The position numbers and the translations under genes were made by a program. DNA of 47,950 nt from JAZKJD01 sp040384585 (lineage in GTDB: Bacteria > Pseudomonadota > Gammaproteobacteria > Diplorickettsiales > Diplorickettsiaceae), in the NCBI GenBank assembly GCA_040384585.1, contig JAZKJD010000027.1, positions 1 through 47,950 on the forward strand. Direction: 5' to 3'. Positions within the stretch are counted from its first letter, which is position 1. Each line of letters starts with the position of its first letter. The notes under the pieces were generated by a model, which was not told the DNA's origin, searched no databases, and was given only the letters and a program-made list of their open reading frames with translations. Shown piece after piece: positions 33,301-41,017 of the stretch.

Positions 33301-34906
33301 AAGGGGGCGGCTCACTATTGTACGTATATCCATTCTGCAATGTGACTTGCTGACCATCCGGATTTTGCACCACAACATCCACTTCCTGGGGTACCGACAA
33401 AGGTACCGTTGCTGGCACTTCCACCTCAATCAAGGTCGGCGACAACCAGGTCACCATTGTCGCGACTTGTCCGCCAAAGAACACCATTAATCCACTGACA
33501 AAATTACTTCCTGTAATGATGACCGTATTATTACCCGCCGCAGGCCCATTATTTGGATTAATATTGATAATGGTGGGACCTAGTAAGCGGGTTATCTGCT
33601 CAGCCACGGCCAACACTTGCTGCATGTACACGGCAGGGGTTTGTACCCACTGGCCTATGGCGGGTAAATGTTTATTCTTCCAATGGAAGCGTTCATCATA
33701 GTTTTTGCTACCGTCAGGCAACCATTTGATTTGCAAACTGACGCTGCTATTGTTCGGCAGGCTGTTATGGAAAGCGACGCGCTGTCCCATTACCGTCAAT
33801 TCGATACCCAATTCCTTGGGTACTGGCAACCAACTCAGTCCGCCCTGATAACTATCATAAATCTTACGTACGGAGGCCTCGCCCCATAACTTTAATCGAC
33901 CACCCAGTAATTGCTTGAGGTTAAGACTCCCTCCTAAGCCATCGCTATTTTTACTGGTATCTCCCGTTAATTGGGTATCATAACGTACGCGGTCGAAATA
34001 GAGATTTCCGCTCAGTAAGGTAGAAGGGGTGACTAACAGCTCGGTACCGGCATCAATACCTCCGCTCTTAGCACCGGCGATATTTCGGAAATTCGTATAC
34101 GTTAAGCCATTGGATTCAAAGAGCACCGGTGCTAGGTTTTCATTGGCCGCTTTGGCATAATAGCCGCCTATATTGACCCCTTGAAAGAACGGTTGTTCGA
34201 ATAACTGTTGAAATCTAGCGCCCACCGCATCTTGATGTACTCGTTGCTTGATGTCACCTGAATCAAACTGAAAAGGGAGACGTTGACTCAAACGTTCTCC
34301 TGACAATTTTACTTGTGACAACGGTGAAAACCCATAGCCCACCGTACCATTCACACGATATTGCGCTGGACCATATTCGCCCAGTAATCCTAAGGCGAAC
34401 TGCTCACTCAAGGGAAGAATATATTTTGCGTTAAAAAATATTCCGGTGACATTACTGTAGCTAGCGCCTCCGCTTAACGGACCACTGAACCCTAACTGTT
34501 GACTGCTTAAGGAGACATTCGATAGCGTTCCCGTTTGTGCCCAATCGAATAAAGGTGCCGCTACAGGGCCGACATAGGGTAAAGCACTGATAGGGATGGG
34601 AGTCGGTTGATGGGCAGATGCCGTTAATGGGGAAGGATTCGAATTTCTGGGTCGCGTGTTGTGCGTTGGAGTTCCTCGACGTACGGGCTTCTTTTGTTTT
34701 GTCACAGGGGTATGAACCTGATGATGATGTGGTGTCGTTACCAGGGCGGTGTTGGGATCGACCGGATGAGAGACGGCATGAACGGCCGCTATTTGAAATA
34801 CTAGACCGTATGCTAATAGCTTGGCAATAAAGCGACTGCTGTTCTTCCATAAACGGGAAAAAAAAGCGACTCTGATAATTCTTGCTAAAAATTGCATCCC
34901 TGTCAT
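30302..34906 (-). CDS. Large surface protein: N-terminal beta-barrel, 11 IPT/TIG repeats, C-terminal DUF1566
   Basis: 1534 residues. In order: a long basic signal region ending near AAVHA (1-45); a His/Pro/Thr-rich spacer (46-110); a beta-strand-rich stretch of about 290 residues (about 120-410) with alternating aromatic/Gly pattern typical of an outer-membrane barrel; eleven IPT/TIG immunoglobulin-like repeats of 80-90 residues (about 440-1385), each opening with I.PxxGPxxGG..VTITGxNF and closing with xYTYV; and a DUF1566/Lcl-type domain (about 1390-1534; FTDWFLPSKNQL, YWSSTES, IVRCVRA) with four Cys. A barrel first and Ig-like passenger outward recalls inverse autotransporters (intimin/invasin), so I infer an adhesin. 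The start may be the second Met (residue 4). Repeats are similar at DNA level. Confidence 0.85.
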   Translation of the reverse strand: MTGMQFLARIIRVAFFSRLWKNSSRFIAKLLAYGLVFQIAAVHAVSHPVDPNTALVTTPHHHQVHTPVTKQKKPVRRGTPTHNTRPRNSNPSPLTASAHQPTPIPISALPYVGPVAAPLFDWAQTGTLSNVSLSSQQLGFSGPLSGGASYSNVTGIFFNAKYILPLSEQFALGLLGEYGPAQYRVNGTVGYGFSPLSQVKLSGERLSQRLPFQFDSGDIKQRVHQDAVGARFQQLFEQPFFQGVNIGGYYAKAANENLAPVLFESNGLTYTNFRNIAGAKSGGIDAGTELLVTPSTLLSGNLYFDRVRYDTQLTGDTSKNSDGLGGSLNLKQLLGGRLKLWGEASVRKIYDSYQGGLSWLPVPKELGIELTVMGQRVAFHNSLPNNSSVSLQIKWLPDGSKNYDERFHWKNKHLPAIGQWVQTPAVYMQQVLAVAEQITRLLGPTIININPNNGPAAGNNTVIITGSNFVSGLMVFFGGQVATMVTWLSPTLIEVEVPATVPLSVPQEVDVVVQNPDGQQVTLQNGYTYNSEPPPFITSIMPIQGPVVGGTMVTITGTNFLDSVGTTTVSFGGIPATITSITSTQIIVKTPPSTSGPGPVDVMVTTTDGGSDTAPSAFTYIAVPTIDALAPTAGPTAGGNAITIIGTGFTPTSTVSFGGTPAAVTFVSDTEITVLAPPHVTGPVGVTVTTPNGGTSAPTQYNYADPPFILSLSPSSGPLAAGTSVTITGSDFTGTTAVKFGGNQADITGTPTDTQITVLAPGALNPGPVDVTVIAIGGTGIFGNGYTYVAAPVITNISPSSGPTGVGPLMTITGTNFTGATVVNFGSSTAIPTVISDTEITVTPPPHAAETVDLTVTTLNGGTSASTPYIYLDPPTITTIDPTEGSLAGGTLVTIDGTNFTATGTTVTFDSSSPVMATFVSSSRITVVTPAGVTAGPVDVIVTTPGGMSAPSATQYTYIDQSAIGSISPSSGPLAGGTPVTITGKGFMLPGPAATDVTFNGMSGTSFIVVNDTEITVTTPSGGTAGLATVVVQKASGDITSSDTYTYVAAPTITSLSPNSGPLTAYPITINGTNLTGATDVTFGGNLASIVSINSTGTQMQIQTPAGSPGTVDVIVTTANGTGTLLNGYTYVAAPTITNLSPNSGPLAEGNTVTINGSNFTATGTTVYFGNSNPAVTFVTSNQITVAAPSGSAGSMKNVFVVTAGGNSAIFKYTYVAAPTITALSPNEGSTNGGTTVTIIGNNFTPTTTTAKFGSTAATVTFINNTEIKATAPAGSAGVVDVVVTTLGGDSAVSAASKYTYIAPPTISNITPDGGIPGGGTKVTITGTNFYSPATVDFGGNSGTNPDVVDSTTITVLTPTGAGSVNVVVGTPSGNSSPLVGGYTYVVVGQPFGGGVVGCLSDSNNLNNLIAASTDVVGDQKWSSINSTTNATSDTDGMSNTTLITNALGSNAPGAEVCHNYTGGGFTDWFLPSKNQLACLYENRGAIGGFTSFLYWSSTESNPTNAIALSFADGSTSSQGKRFVLIVRCVRALS
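31230..32560. repeat. Near-identical DNA segments at TIG repeat junctions
   Basis: The segment GTGATAGTCGGTGCGGCGAC followed by ATACGTAT recurs at about 31496 and 31747, with close variants at about 31239 and 32526. It encodes the junction VAAPTIT between TIG repeats. The nucleotide identity suggests recent duplication or gene conversion rather than only protein-level conservation. Confidence 0.7.
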
Positions 34907-34998
34907 TTCAATTTTAATGAAGAGCTTCCCGCTCCTAATAGAGTTTTTAGAATAGTCGCTTTATATCAAAAAGCAATATGAGCAGTTTATCAGCGATT

Positions 34999-35931
34999 TT
35001 ATAAAACGGTTCTCTTAATCAAGCTTATGCTCTTACTTACATTATTTTTATCGCCAAGAATGAGTTGTTGATCTGTTTTCCAGGAACGCAGCCAAGTCAT
35101 TTGCCGTTTTGCTAATTGTTGCGTGGCAATAACAGCACGTTCCTGCATCGCTTTAGCGTCAAGGTTTCCTGCTAGATGATTCCATATTTGTCGGTAGCCC
35201 ACGGTACGAATAGCCGGTAAATCAGAGCTTAAATCGCCACGTTGGAATAAGTTGTTGACTTCTTCGACAAATCCCTGTTTTAACATCTCTTGAAATCGCT
35301 TTTCTATGAGGTGACGGTGATAGCTTCTGTCATCGGGAATGATAACAATATTAATAAATTGATAAGGAAGTGGGTCAAGTGATTGAGATCGTTGTAGCTC
35401 AGTGAGTGTGTTCCCCGTTATTTCAACGACTTCTAATGCACGTAGTAGTCGTTGAGGATCATTGGGATGAATACGCTGCGCACTGATGGGATCAATGGAT
35501 TGTAAGCGTGCATACAATTTTTTTAAGCCCTGTGTTTCTAATTCTTGTTGCAGTTGTTGGCGCACGGCGAGATTGGCTTTGGGTAACGGCGCGATGCCTT
35601 GTTGTAACACATGAAAGTAAAGCATCGTTCCACCGACTAAGAGAGGAAGTTGGCTTTTTACTAAAATATCCTCAATAGCGGATAAGGCATCTTCGCGAAA
35701 CTGGCCGGCCGAATAGTGCTGAATAGGATCACGAATATCAATGAGTCGATGAGGTGCATATTTAAGGACGTCTGCGCTTGGTTTTGCGGTACCAATATTC
35801 ATATCCCGGTAAATCATTGCCGAATCGACGCTAATGATTTCAGCCGGAAACGCTTGAATGAGTTCGATAGCTAGTGTGGTTTTGCCGGAGGCTGTCGGTC
35901 CCATCAGGCAAATAACAGGTTTAGCGTCCAC
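34999..35931 (-). CDS. miaA: tRNA dimethylallyltransferase MiaA
   Basis: Adds the dimethylallyl group to A37 of UNN-reading tRNAs. The P-loop GPTASGKTTLAIEL (about residues 11-24), DSAMIYRDMNIGTAKPS, the YSAGQFREDAL switch, LVGGTMLYFHVL, RIHPNDPQRLLRALEV and the C-terminal RQMTWLRSW are all present. Length 310 is normal. Its start overlaps mutL by 11 bases; mutL-miaA is a conserved pair in Gammaproteobacteria, but hfq, the usual next gene, is replaced by the surface-protein gene. Confidence 0.96.
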   Translation of the reverse strand: MDAKPVICLMGPTASGKTTLAIELIQAFPAEIISVDSAMIYRDMNIGTAKPSADVLKYAPHRLIDIRDPIQHYSAGQFREDALSAIEDILVKSQLPLLVGGTMLYFHVLQQGIAPLPKANLAVRQQLQQELETQGLKKLYARLQSIDPISAQRIHPNDPQRLLRALEVVEITGNTLTELQRSQSLDPLPYQFINIVIIPDDRSYHRHLIEKRFQEMLKQGFVEEVNNLFQRGDLSSDLPAIRTVGYRQIWNHLAGNLDAKAMQERAVIATQQLAKRQMTWLRSWKTDQQLILGDKNNVSKSISLIKRTVL

Positions 35932-37762
35932 GTAAAAACAAGCGATCGATTTCAGGGAGTGTTAATTGTTTCCATGTCGGACGGCCATGATTACATTGAT
36001 TGCTGCGTTCTGTGGTTTCCATTTCACGCAGTAGTTGATTCATTTCCGCTAGGGTCATATTTCGATTGGCGCGTAGTGCGCTATGGCAAGCAATACTCGC
36101 TAAAAGTTCATTGATCTTTTCTGAAAACCGTTGCGTGTTTTCATTCTCGTTTAAATCGCTTAGAACATCCTGTATGAATTGCTGAATATTGATGGACGAT
36201 AACATGCTAGGAATTTGTCGAATAAGGGTGGTTTCTGGACCTAAATTTTCTAGTTCAAAACCAAATTGTACCAATAAATCCTGATATTCTTCCAAGATTA
36301 GCATTTCTTTGCTTGAAAGACGTAAGCTAATGGGAATTAATAGCGGTTGAGTGATTATTTTTGCATTTTCTATCTCGTATTTTAAACGCTCATATAGGAT
36401 TCGTTCATGTGCGGCATGGATATCGATTAAAACCAAACCTAATGCATTTTGCGCTAGTACATAAATACCGTGTAATTGTGCAAGTGCAAAACCCAAGGGT
36501 GGTGTTTTATCAAGTTGATCTATTTGTTCAGGTATCAGCGTCGTTTTTATTTGTTTAGTTGATAATTGATCGCTGTGAACAGGTATTGTTGCTACAGAGG
36601 TAGGGGTAGATGCATACGGAATGGATGTTGTTTTAATCTGCAAGGGAAAAGTATTTTGTTGTGTTATGGGATCCGCTGAGGATTCTTTTACTCTAGTTTC
36701 TTGCTCATGCGTATTCGGCAGTTGAAGTGTAGAAGAAGATGTCAAATCAGTAGAAACAGGAAAGGTATTTGCTAAGGCTTTTTGCAGGCATTGCTTCACA
36801 AAATCATAGACAGTTCGACTTTCACGAAAACGAACTTCATATTTCGCAGGATGCGCGTTCACGTCTACGGATTGGGGCTCAATTTCCAGAAATAAAATAA
36901 AAGCAGGATGTCGACCATGATAGAGGACATCGTGGTAGGCCTGTTTAACAGCATGGTTGATCAATCTGTCTTTAACAATACGATTGTTGATGTAAAAATA
37001 CTGGAGATCCGTTTGGCTGCGTGAAAAAGTAGGAAGAGAAATCCAGCCCCATAGATGTAACGCTATGGCTTGCATATCAATATAAATAGCATTTTCAATA
37101 AAGATTGGTCCGCATAAGGCGGTGATACGTTCCTCTCGCATTGTTTCACTGCATGCGGGGTTGAGTTGATGGATAAGTCGTTTATTATGTTTTAGTGTAA
37201 AACCAATCAAAAAATGGCTGAGCGATAGACGCTTGACAAGCGTTTCAATATGAGAAAATTCTGTTTGTTCTTTACGTAAGAATTTTCGTCGGGCAGGGGT
37301 ATTAAAGAATAGCTCATGTACGTCAACGGTGGTTCCTTGAGGATGGGAAATAGGTGTTATTTCGGCTTTATTTTGATAATTACTTATTATCTGCCAGCCT
37401 TGGTTTGAGGTATCGGTGGAGGAGGCCAAATAAAGACGTGAAACCGAACTGATACTGGCTAAGGCTTCGCCACGGAATCCTAAGGTTTTGATCTGTGTTA
37501 AATCATCTAAATCACGTATTTTGCTAGTAGCATGTCGGTCTAAAGCTAAAATAAGATCCTCTTTTTCTATCCCATGCCCATCGTCGCGGACGCGAATTCG
37601 TTGTATGCCGCCTTTATCGATATCGATGTCGATCTGCTGGCAAGCGGCATCTAAACTATTTTCCACCAATTCTTTGATGATAGAGGCCGGCCGATCAATG
37701 ACTTCGCCGGCGGCGATCTGATTAGCAAGTTGGGGTGTTAAACGTTGGATGCGCTGTGTCAT
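35921..37762 (-). CDS. mutL: DNA mismatch repair protein MutL with endonuclease-type motif
   Basis: Links MutS mismatch recognition to strand incision. GHKL ATPase motifs: IAAGEVIDRPASIIKELVENSLDA with the catalytic Glu, DDGHGIE, HATSKI and LGFRGEALASI. After a variable linker (about 330-420) the C-terminal domain has DIHAAHERILYE, matching the DxHAx2Ex4E endonuclease motif as in Pseudomonas, with the partner motifs ACHSALRA and QCNHGRP. So it is expected to nick DNA itself and not to need MutH. Length 613 is typical. Confidence 0.96.
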   Translation of the reverse strand: MTQRIQRLTPQLANQIAAGEVIDRPASIIKELVENSLDAACQQIDIDIDKGGIQRIRVRDDGHGIEKEDLILALDRHATSKIRDLDDLTQIKTLGFRGEALASISSVSRLYLASSTDTSNQGWQIISNYQNKAEITPISHPQGTTVDVHELFFNTPARRKFLRKEQTEFSHIETLVKRLSLSHFLIGFTLKHNKRLIHQLNPACSETMREERITALCGPIFIENAIYIDMQAIALHLWGWISLPTFSRSQTDLQYFYINNRIVKDRLINHAVKQAYHDVLYHGRHPAFILFLEIEPQSVDVNAHPAKYEVRFRESRTVYDFVKQCLQKALANTFPVSTDLTSSSTLQLPNTHEQETRVKESSADPITQQNTFPLQIKTTSIPYASTPTSVATIPVHSDQLSTKQIKTTLIPEQIDQLDKTPPLGFALAQLHGIYVLAQNALGLVLIDIHAAHERILYERLKYEIENAKIITQPLLIPISLRLSSKEMLILEEYQDLLVQFGFELENLGPETTLIRQIPSMLSSINIQQFIQDVLSDLNENENTQRFSEKINELLASIACHSALRANRNMTLAEMNQLLREMETTERSNQCNHGRPTWKQLTLPEIDRLFLRGR

Positions 37763-37818
37763 AAATTTATCATAGCACGAAGGAAAGTAATAAATTCTAG
37801 CAAATTAGGACATTTTCA

Positions 37819-39291
37819 TTATTTATTATTAGGACGTAAGCTAGGGGAAGCGGATGCGCTTTTCTTATTTTCATTTGTTTCTGGTGATATTTCTTTGAAT
37901 AGTAAATTAGGGTTATACTCATTTGGTGCTTTTGACCACATGTTTTCAGTCTTGATCTGTTCATATTTTTTGTGGTACTCATTATAAGTGGCCATAGACT
38001 GGTTTTTTTGTTTTATAATTGCTTTCTTTATTGACTTAAATAATTTATCTATATCTTCTGATGAGAGAGCTGCTTCCGAGCTATACTGAGATAAAAATTC
38101 AGTAATAATCTGAGGGGGAAGCATAGAGTTCGAATTCGTTTTTTTGCATAATCTACAAATTATTCGATCAAATAAGCTACCTTCTTTATGCGTATTAATT
38201 TCCTGAATCTCAGACTTTAAATTTGAGCGAAAATCTTCAAGCAAAGATATTATTTTCTTTCTATTTTCTGAAATCAATTCCTTAGATTGAGAAGCTTTTT
38301 TGGATTTAGGATCTGCCCACGAAATTTTCTTCGCTGCGGGTCCTATAAGCTCAGTGAGTTTTACTGAATCAAAAGAAATCCCGAGTTTCCTGTGCATGTT
38401 GTTTATTTCATGAAATAGAGTTTTTTCAAAGTTTATTCTTTCAGAGTGGCGTTGCTTAGTGTTAATTTTTGCATCTGTAATTTTACAGATCAATTCTTTT
38501 ATAAAGTAAAAGGCGTTCAACAACAAACCATCTTGCCACCCATCGGATGACAAAATTTCACTGGGAACATGCTGATATGTATAGTTGCCAGCCATTTTCC
38601 TAATTTTATTAATGCATTTTGATTGGGATTTCTCAGAATGATGGATAAGAATTTTTTTATCAATTTCTATCTCATTAATTTTAAGGAGTCTGAACTCAAT
38701 AATGCCAATTTTTCTTTTATCACTAAATGGCAATAAGATTCTCAAGTTATTTAAGTGAGGTAATGACGTCATCATTTTTTCATCATGTTTATTTTTTAAA
38801 AAAAATTCAATCAGATTCTCTATCGATGGGTTAGCAGGAACAGCTTGCAAATCCTGTTGGATAGGTTGAAAAATAGTTAGAACTCCATCTCCTCTACCGA
38901 TAGATATCCTATCGATAGAATTAAGTGAATTTTCTTCCGAGGATTGTTTAGGTTGGAAGTTTATCTTATACTTTTTACCATTCTGGTTATCTTGCTCGCA
39001 TTGTTTTATTTGAAGGATAAGCAATAGAATTAAATTTCCTAATTCAACAGCGTTTGAATTATACGTATCGTCGCTGCCAGATACACTCGGGTATTTCTTA
39101 AATTCAGGTTCATTTTCTTTCGTGATAGGACCTAAAGTGCTATATCTACCCTTGCAATCACAGATTTCTTGTTGGCCATTAGATCTCTTACTATTTAGTG
39201 TAGAATATGCGCCACTTTTTCTTCTCAGAGAAGAGAAGACTGATTGTGTTTCTTTACTAAAAATATCGCTATTATCTACTGGTTTAGCCAT
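37819..39291 (-). CDS. Unknown effector-like protein, possibly a degenerate C48-type peptidase
   Basis: 490 residues, no signal peptide or membrane helix; Lys/Ser/Asn-rich with a basic, Ser-rich C-terminal tail (KKSASASPSLRPNNK). No family is certain. Residues 196-265 recall the clan CE cysteine protease core (His...Asp...Gln...Cys): a strand IGIIEFRLL, IDKKILIHHSE (His217/218), Gln240, then SSDGWQDGLLLNAFYFI. The last aligns with the QxDGxxCG active-site segment but has Asp254 where Cys would be, so a protease would be inactive. This reading is speculative. A PmrA-like tandem box lies upstream and a kinase gene with a similar box precedes it on the same strand, supporting a role as a Dot/Icm substrate. 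Confidence 0.6.
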   Translation of the reverse strand: MAKPVDNSDIFSKETQSVFSSLRRKSGAYSTLNSKRSNGQQEICDCKGRYSTLGPITKENEPEFKKYPSVSGSDDTYNSNAVELGNLILLLILQIKQCEQDNQNGKKYKINFQPKQSSEENSLNSIDRISIGRGDGVLTIFQPIQQDLQAVPANPSIENLIEFFLKNKHDEKMMTSLPHLNNLRILLPFSDKRKIGIIEFRLLKINEIEIDKKILIHHSEKSQSKCINKIRKMAGNYTYQHVPSEILSSDGWQDGLLLNAFYFIKELICKITDAKINTKQRHSERINFEKTLFHEINNMHRKLGISFDSVKLTELIGPAAKKISWADPKSKKASQSKELISENRKKIISLLEDFRSNLKSEIQEINTHKEGSLFDRIICRLCKKTNSNSMLPPQIITEFLSQYSSEAALSSEDIDKLFKSIKKAIIKQKNQSMATYNEYHKKYEQIKTENMWSKAPNEYNPNLLFKEISPETNENKKSASASPSLRPNNK

Positions 39292-39346
39292 GATTCACCT
39301 TTCATTAAATAACAACTTTAATACTGCATAACCATCCTACAATGAG

Positions 39347-39366
39347 AATATTAATGAAAAATTAAA
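39347..39366 (-). promoter_or_regulatory. PmrA-like tandem box upstream of the 490-residue protein gene
   Basis: Read on the minus strand, TTTAATTTT-TC-ATTAATATT: two nonamers two bases apart, compared with the PmrA consensus cTTAATatT-N2-cTTAATatT from Legionella and Coxiella effector promoters (about 7/9 and 8/9). The box ends 55 bases before the ATG, and a weak -10 (TAGGAT) lies 7 bases beyond it. AT-rich context makes chance matches possible. Confidence 0.45.
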
Positions 39367-39466
39367 CCCAAGAATTTTTTATCTGAATTTTTTGCTATGA
39401 TTTTGAAAATAGATAGAAACCATCCCAGAGAAATTTATTAAATTGCTGGTAGAAGCCATATTTTAT

Positions 39467-40876
39467 TTATAGGGTCTTATAGAGGGACTTAGAAGAAGTT
39501 GTTTCAATATAGACGGGAGGTACTTGATGGAGAATGTTAGATATAAAAGGATCTAAATTTTTATTGAGATCAAAATGCTGTGATAATTTTTTCATAATTT
39601 GGATTAACTCTTCTGCTGATGGTCTCTCTTCAACAGGTAATAGCATCATAAGACTGAATTTCAGCAATAAATTCCTTTTAAAAAGATAGCTATCTGAGGT
39701 GGGATTCGGTGTATTACCTAATTGAGTTGTCAGGTAGTTTTTTGCTGATTTTGCATCTTTGCATAAATTAGATTTGGAATAGTCTTTACCCCATTGTGCT
39801 AGTAGAACTTTACTTGAATTGCCTTGTACCAAGTCAGATTGTTTTATTTCTACCCTGGGCGCCTGTGTATAACCAGGTGGTACTGTTATCGATTTTTTAG
39901 TCAAATTTTTAATTTCTGTAGAGATTTTCTCAACAGGATCTTGTTTCGTTAATAGGCAATAAAGTATGAAACCTAAAGACCATATATCTGATCTACCAAT
40001 ATTTTCATATGCATTATTATGATCGTAATAATATAATTCAGGAGCAACATAGGAAACCGTACCTATTTCTTTAACAGGTTGATCGAAAAAATGTGCGCAA
40101 CCAAAATCGGATAATATGAGCGCTGCTTGACTATTTAATAAAATGTTGCCTGGTTTTATATCACCATGAACAATACCTCGATGCAGGATTCCATTTTCAT
40201 CTTTAAAAGATTCATTATGTAAAAATTTTAATGCTAGGATGAGTCTATGGAATTGTGTAAATAGGTAATGTAGGCTGTCGAGATCTTTATTTTCTAATTG
40301 TGTATGAATATAATGTACATGCCTTTTCAGATCACCATTGATCTGTAATCGTGAATAAATAATGTTAATTGATTCCTTTATTTCTGAATGAAAGGGCACA
40401 GAGAATAAATTCTTAACCTTTACGTTTATAAAATTTTCATTTTCATTAATTGTCTTGAAGATATATATTTCATTTTTTATAGATGATCCACCCTTTTTTT
40501 CGATAGTTAATAGCCATCGCTTTTTTTTATTATTTGTAAGTTTGAAAAAAATTATATGGCTTTGTGTTCCCTGTTTTTCGGGTTCTCCTACTTTCTTAGT
40601 ATCAATTTCTAATGGATTTTTTTCTAAATCATGAGAAAAATCAATAGATTTTCCTCTGCGATACTCTTTAATTGGCGAAACAGTTAATTCTGCTTGTTGA
40701 GTATTTTTTTGTTTTAAATTGAGGCTAGTGGGTCTTATTATTGAAGTGCTTCGAAATAATTGATTTTTTATGAAGTGCACCCAAATTCCGATAGATTTTT
40801 TAGATATAGAAAAAGACGCGCTCGTTTTTTTTCTGAGTGTTACTTTATTTTTGTCACCTTCATTTTCTGTTGGCAT
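39467..40876 (-). CDS. Serine/threonine protein kinase, probable translocated effector
   Basis: 469 residues. A eukaryotic-type kinase core spans about 115-440: catalytic loop HGDIKPGN (237-244; D239, K241), DFG (257-259), APE (278-280) and DIWSLGF (297-303). The catalytic loop has HGD rather than HRD, so it is a non-RD kinase. The N-lobe is divergent; no glycine-rich loop is obvious and the ATP-anchoring Lys is uncertain, with Glu135 (KNEIYIF) a candidate for helix C. A long insert lies between DIWSLG and the final conserved Arg (EERPSAEEL). The first 110 residues are basic and unstructured. No membrane helix, so it is unlike PknB sensors and resembles Legionella LegK effectors. A PmrA-like box precedes it. 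Confidence 0.82.
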   Translation of the reverse strand: MPTENEGDKNKVTLRKKTSASFSISKKSIGIWVHFIKNQLFRSTSIIRPTSLNLKQKNTQQAELTVSPIKEYRRGKSIDFSHDLEKNPLEIDTKKVGEPEKQGTQSHIIFFKLTNNKKKRWLLTIEKKGGSSIKNEIYIFKTINENENFINVKVKNLFSVPFHSEIKESINIIYSRLQINGDLKRHVHYIHTQLENKDLDSLHYLFTQFHRLILALKFLHNESFKDENGILHRGIVHGDIKPGNILLNSQAALILSDFGCAHFFDQPVKEIGTVSYVAPELYYYDHNNAYENIGRSDIWSLGFILYCLLTKQDPVEKISTEIKNLTKKSITVPPGYTQAPRVEIKQSDLVQGNSSKVLLAQWGKDYSKSNLCKDAKSAKNYLTTQLGNTPNPTSDSYLFKRNLLLKFSLMMLLPVEERPSAEELIQIMKKLSQHFDLNKNLDPFISNILHQVPPVYIETTSSKSLYKTL

Positions 40877-40933
40877 ATCCCCTTCTATCTATAACTAATT
40901 TATAAATAAATCATATTATTATCTTCCTATAAA

Positions 40934-40953
40934 TTGATTAAGAAAATATTAAA
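40934..40953 (-). promoter_or_regulatory. PmrA-like tandem box upstream of the kinase gene
   Basis: Read on the minus strand, TTTAATATT-TT-CTTAATCAA, with the two TTAA cores exactly 11 bases apart as in PmrA sites. A GATAAT -10 candidate lies about 10 bases further on, and the ATG is 57 bases from the box. The first nonamer matches 8 of 9 consensus positions, the second 6 of 9. Confidence 0.45.
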
Positions 40954-41017
40954 TATTAATTTTTGTCTTGTGCTGAGTGTGCTGATATGAGGTAAAGACT
41001 AGGGTAAATCATTAAAA

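Noticed and set aside
30900..33350. Regularly spaced DNA repeats that might suggest a CRISPR array
   Set aside because: The period is about 250 bases and in frame with TIG protein repeats; no short direct repeats with unique spacers exist.
30945..33889. A ladder of long plus-strand open frames opposite the surface-protein gene
   Set aside because: They are Val/Pro/Thr-rich mirror translations of the TIG repeats caused by biased codon use, with no ribosome-binding sites or homology.
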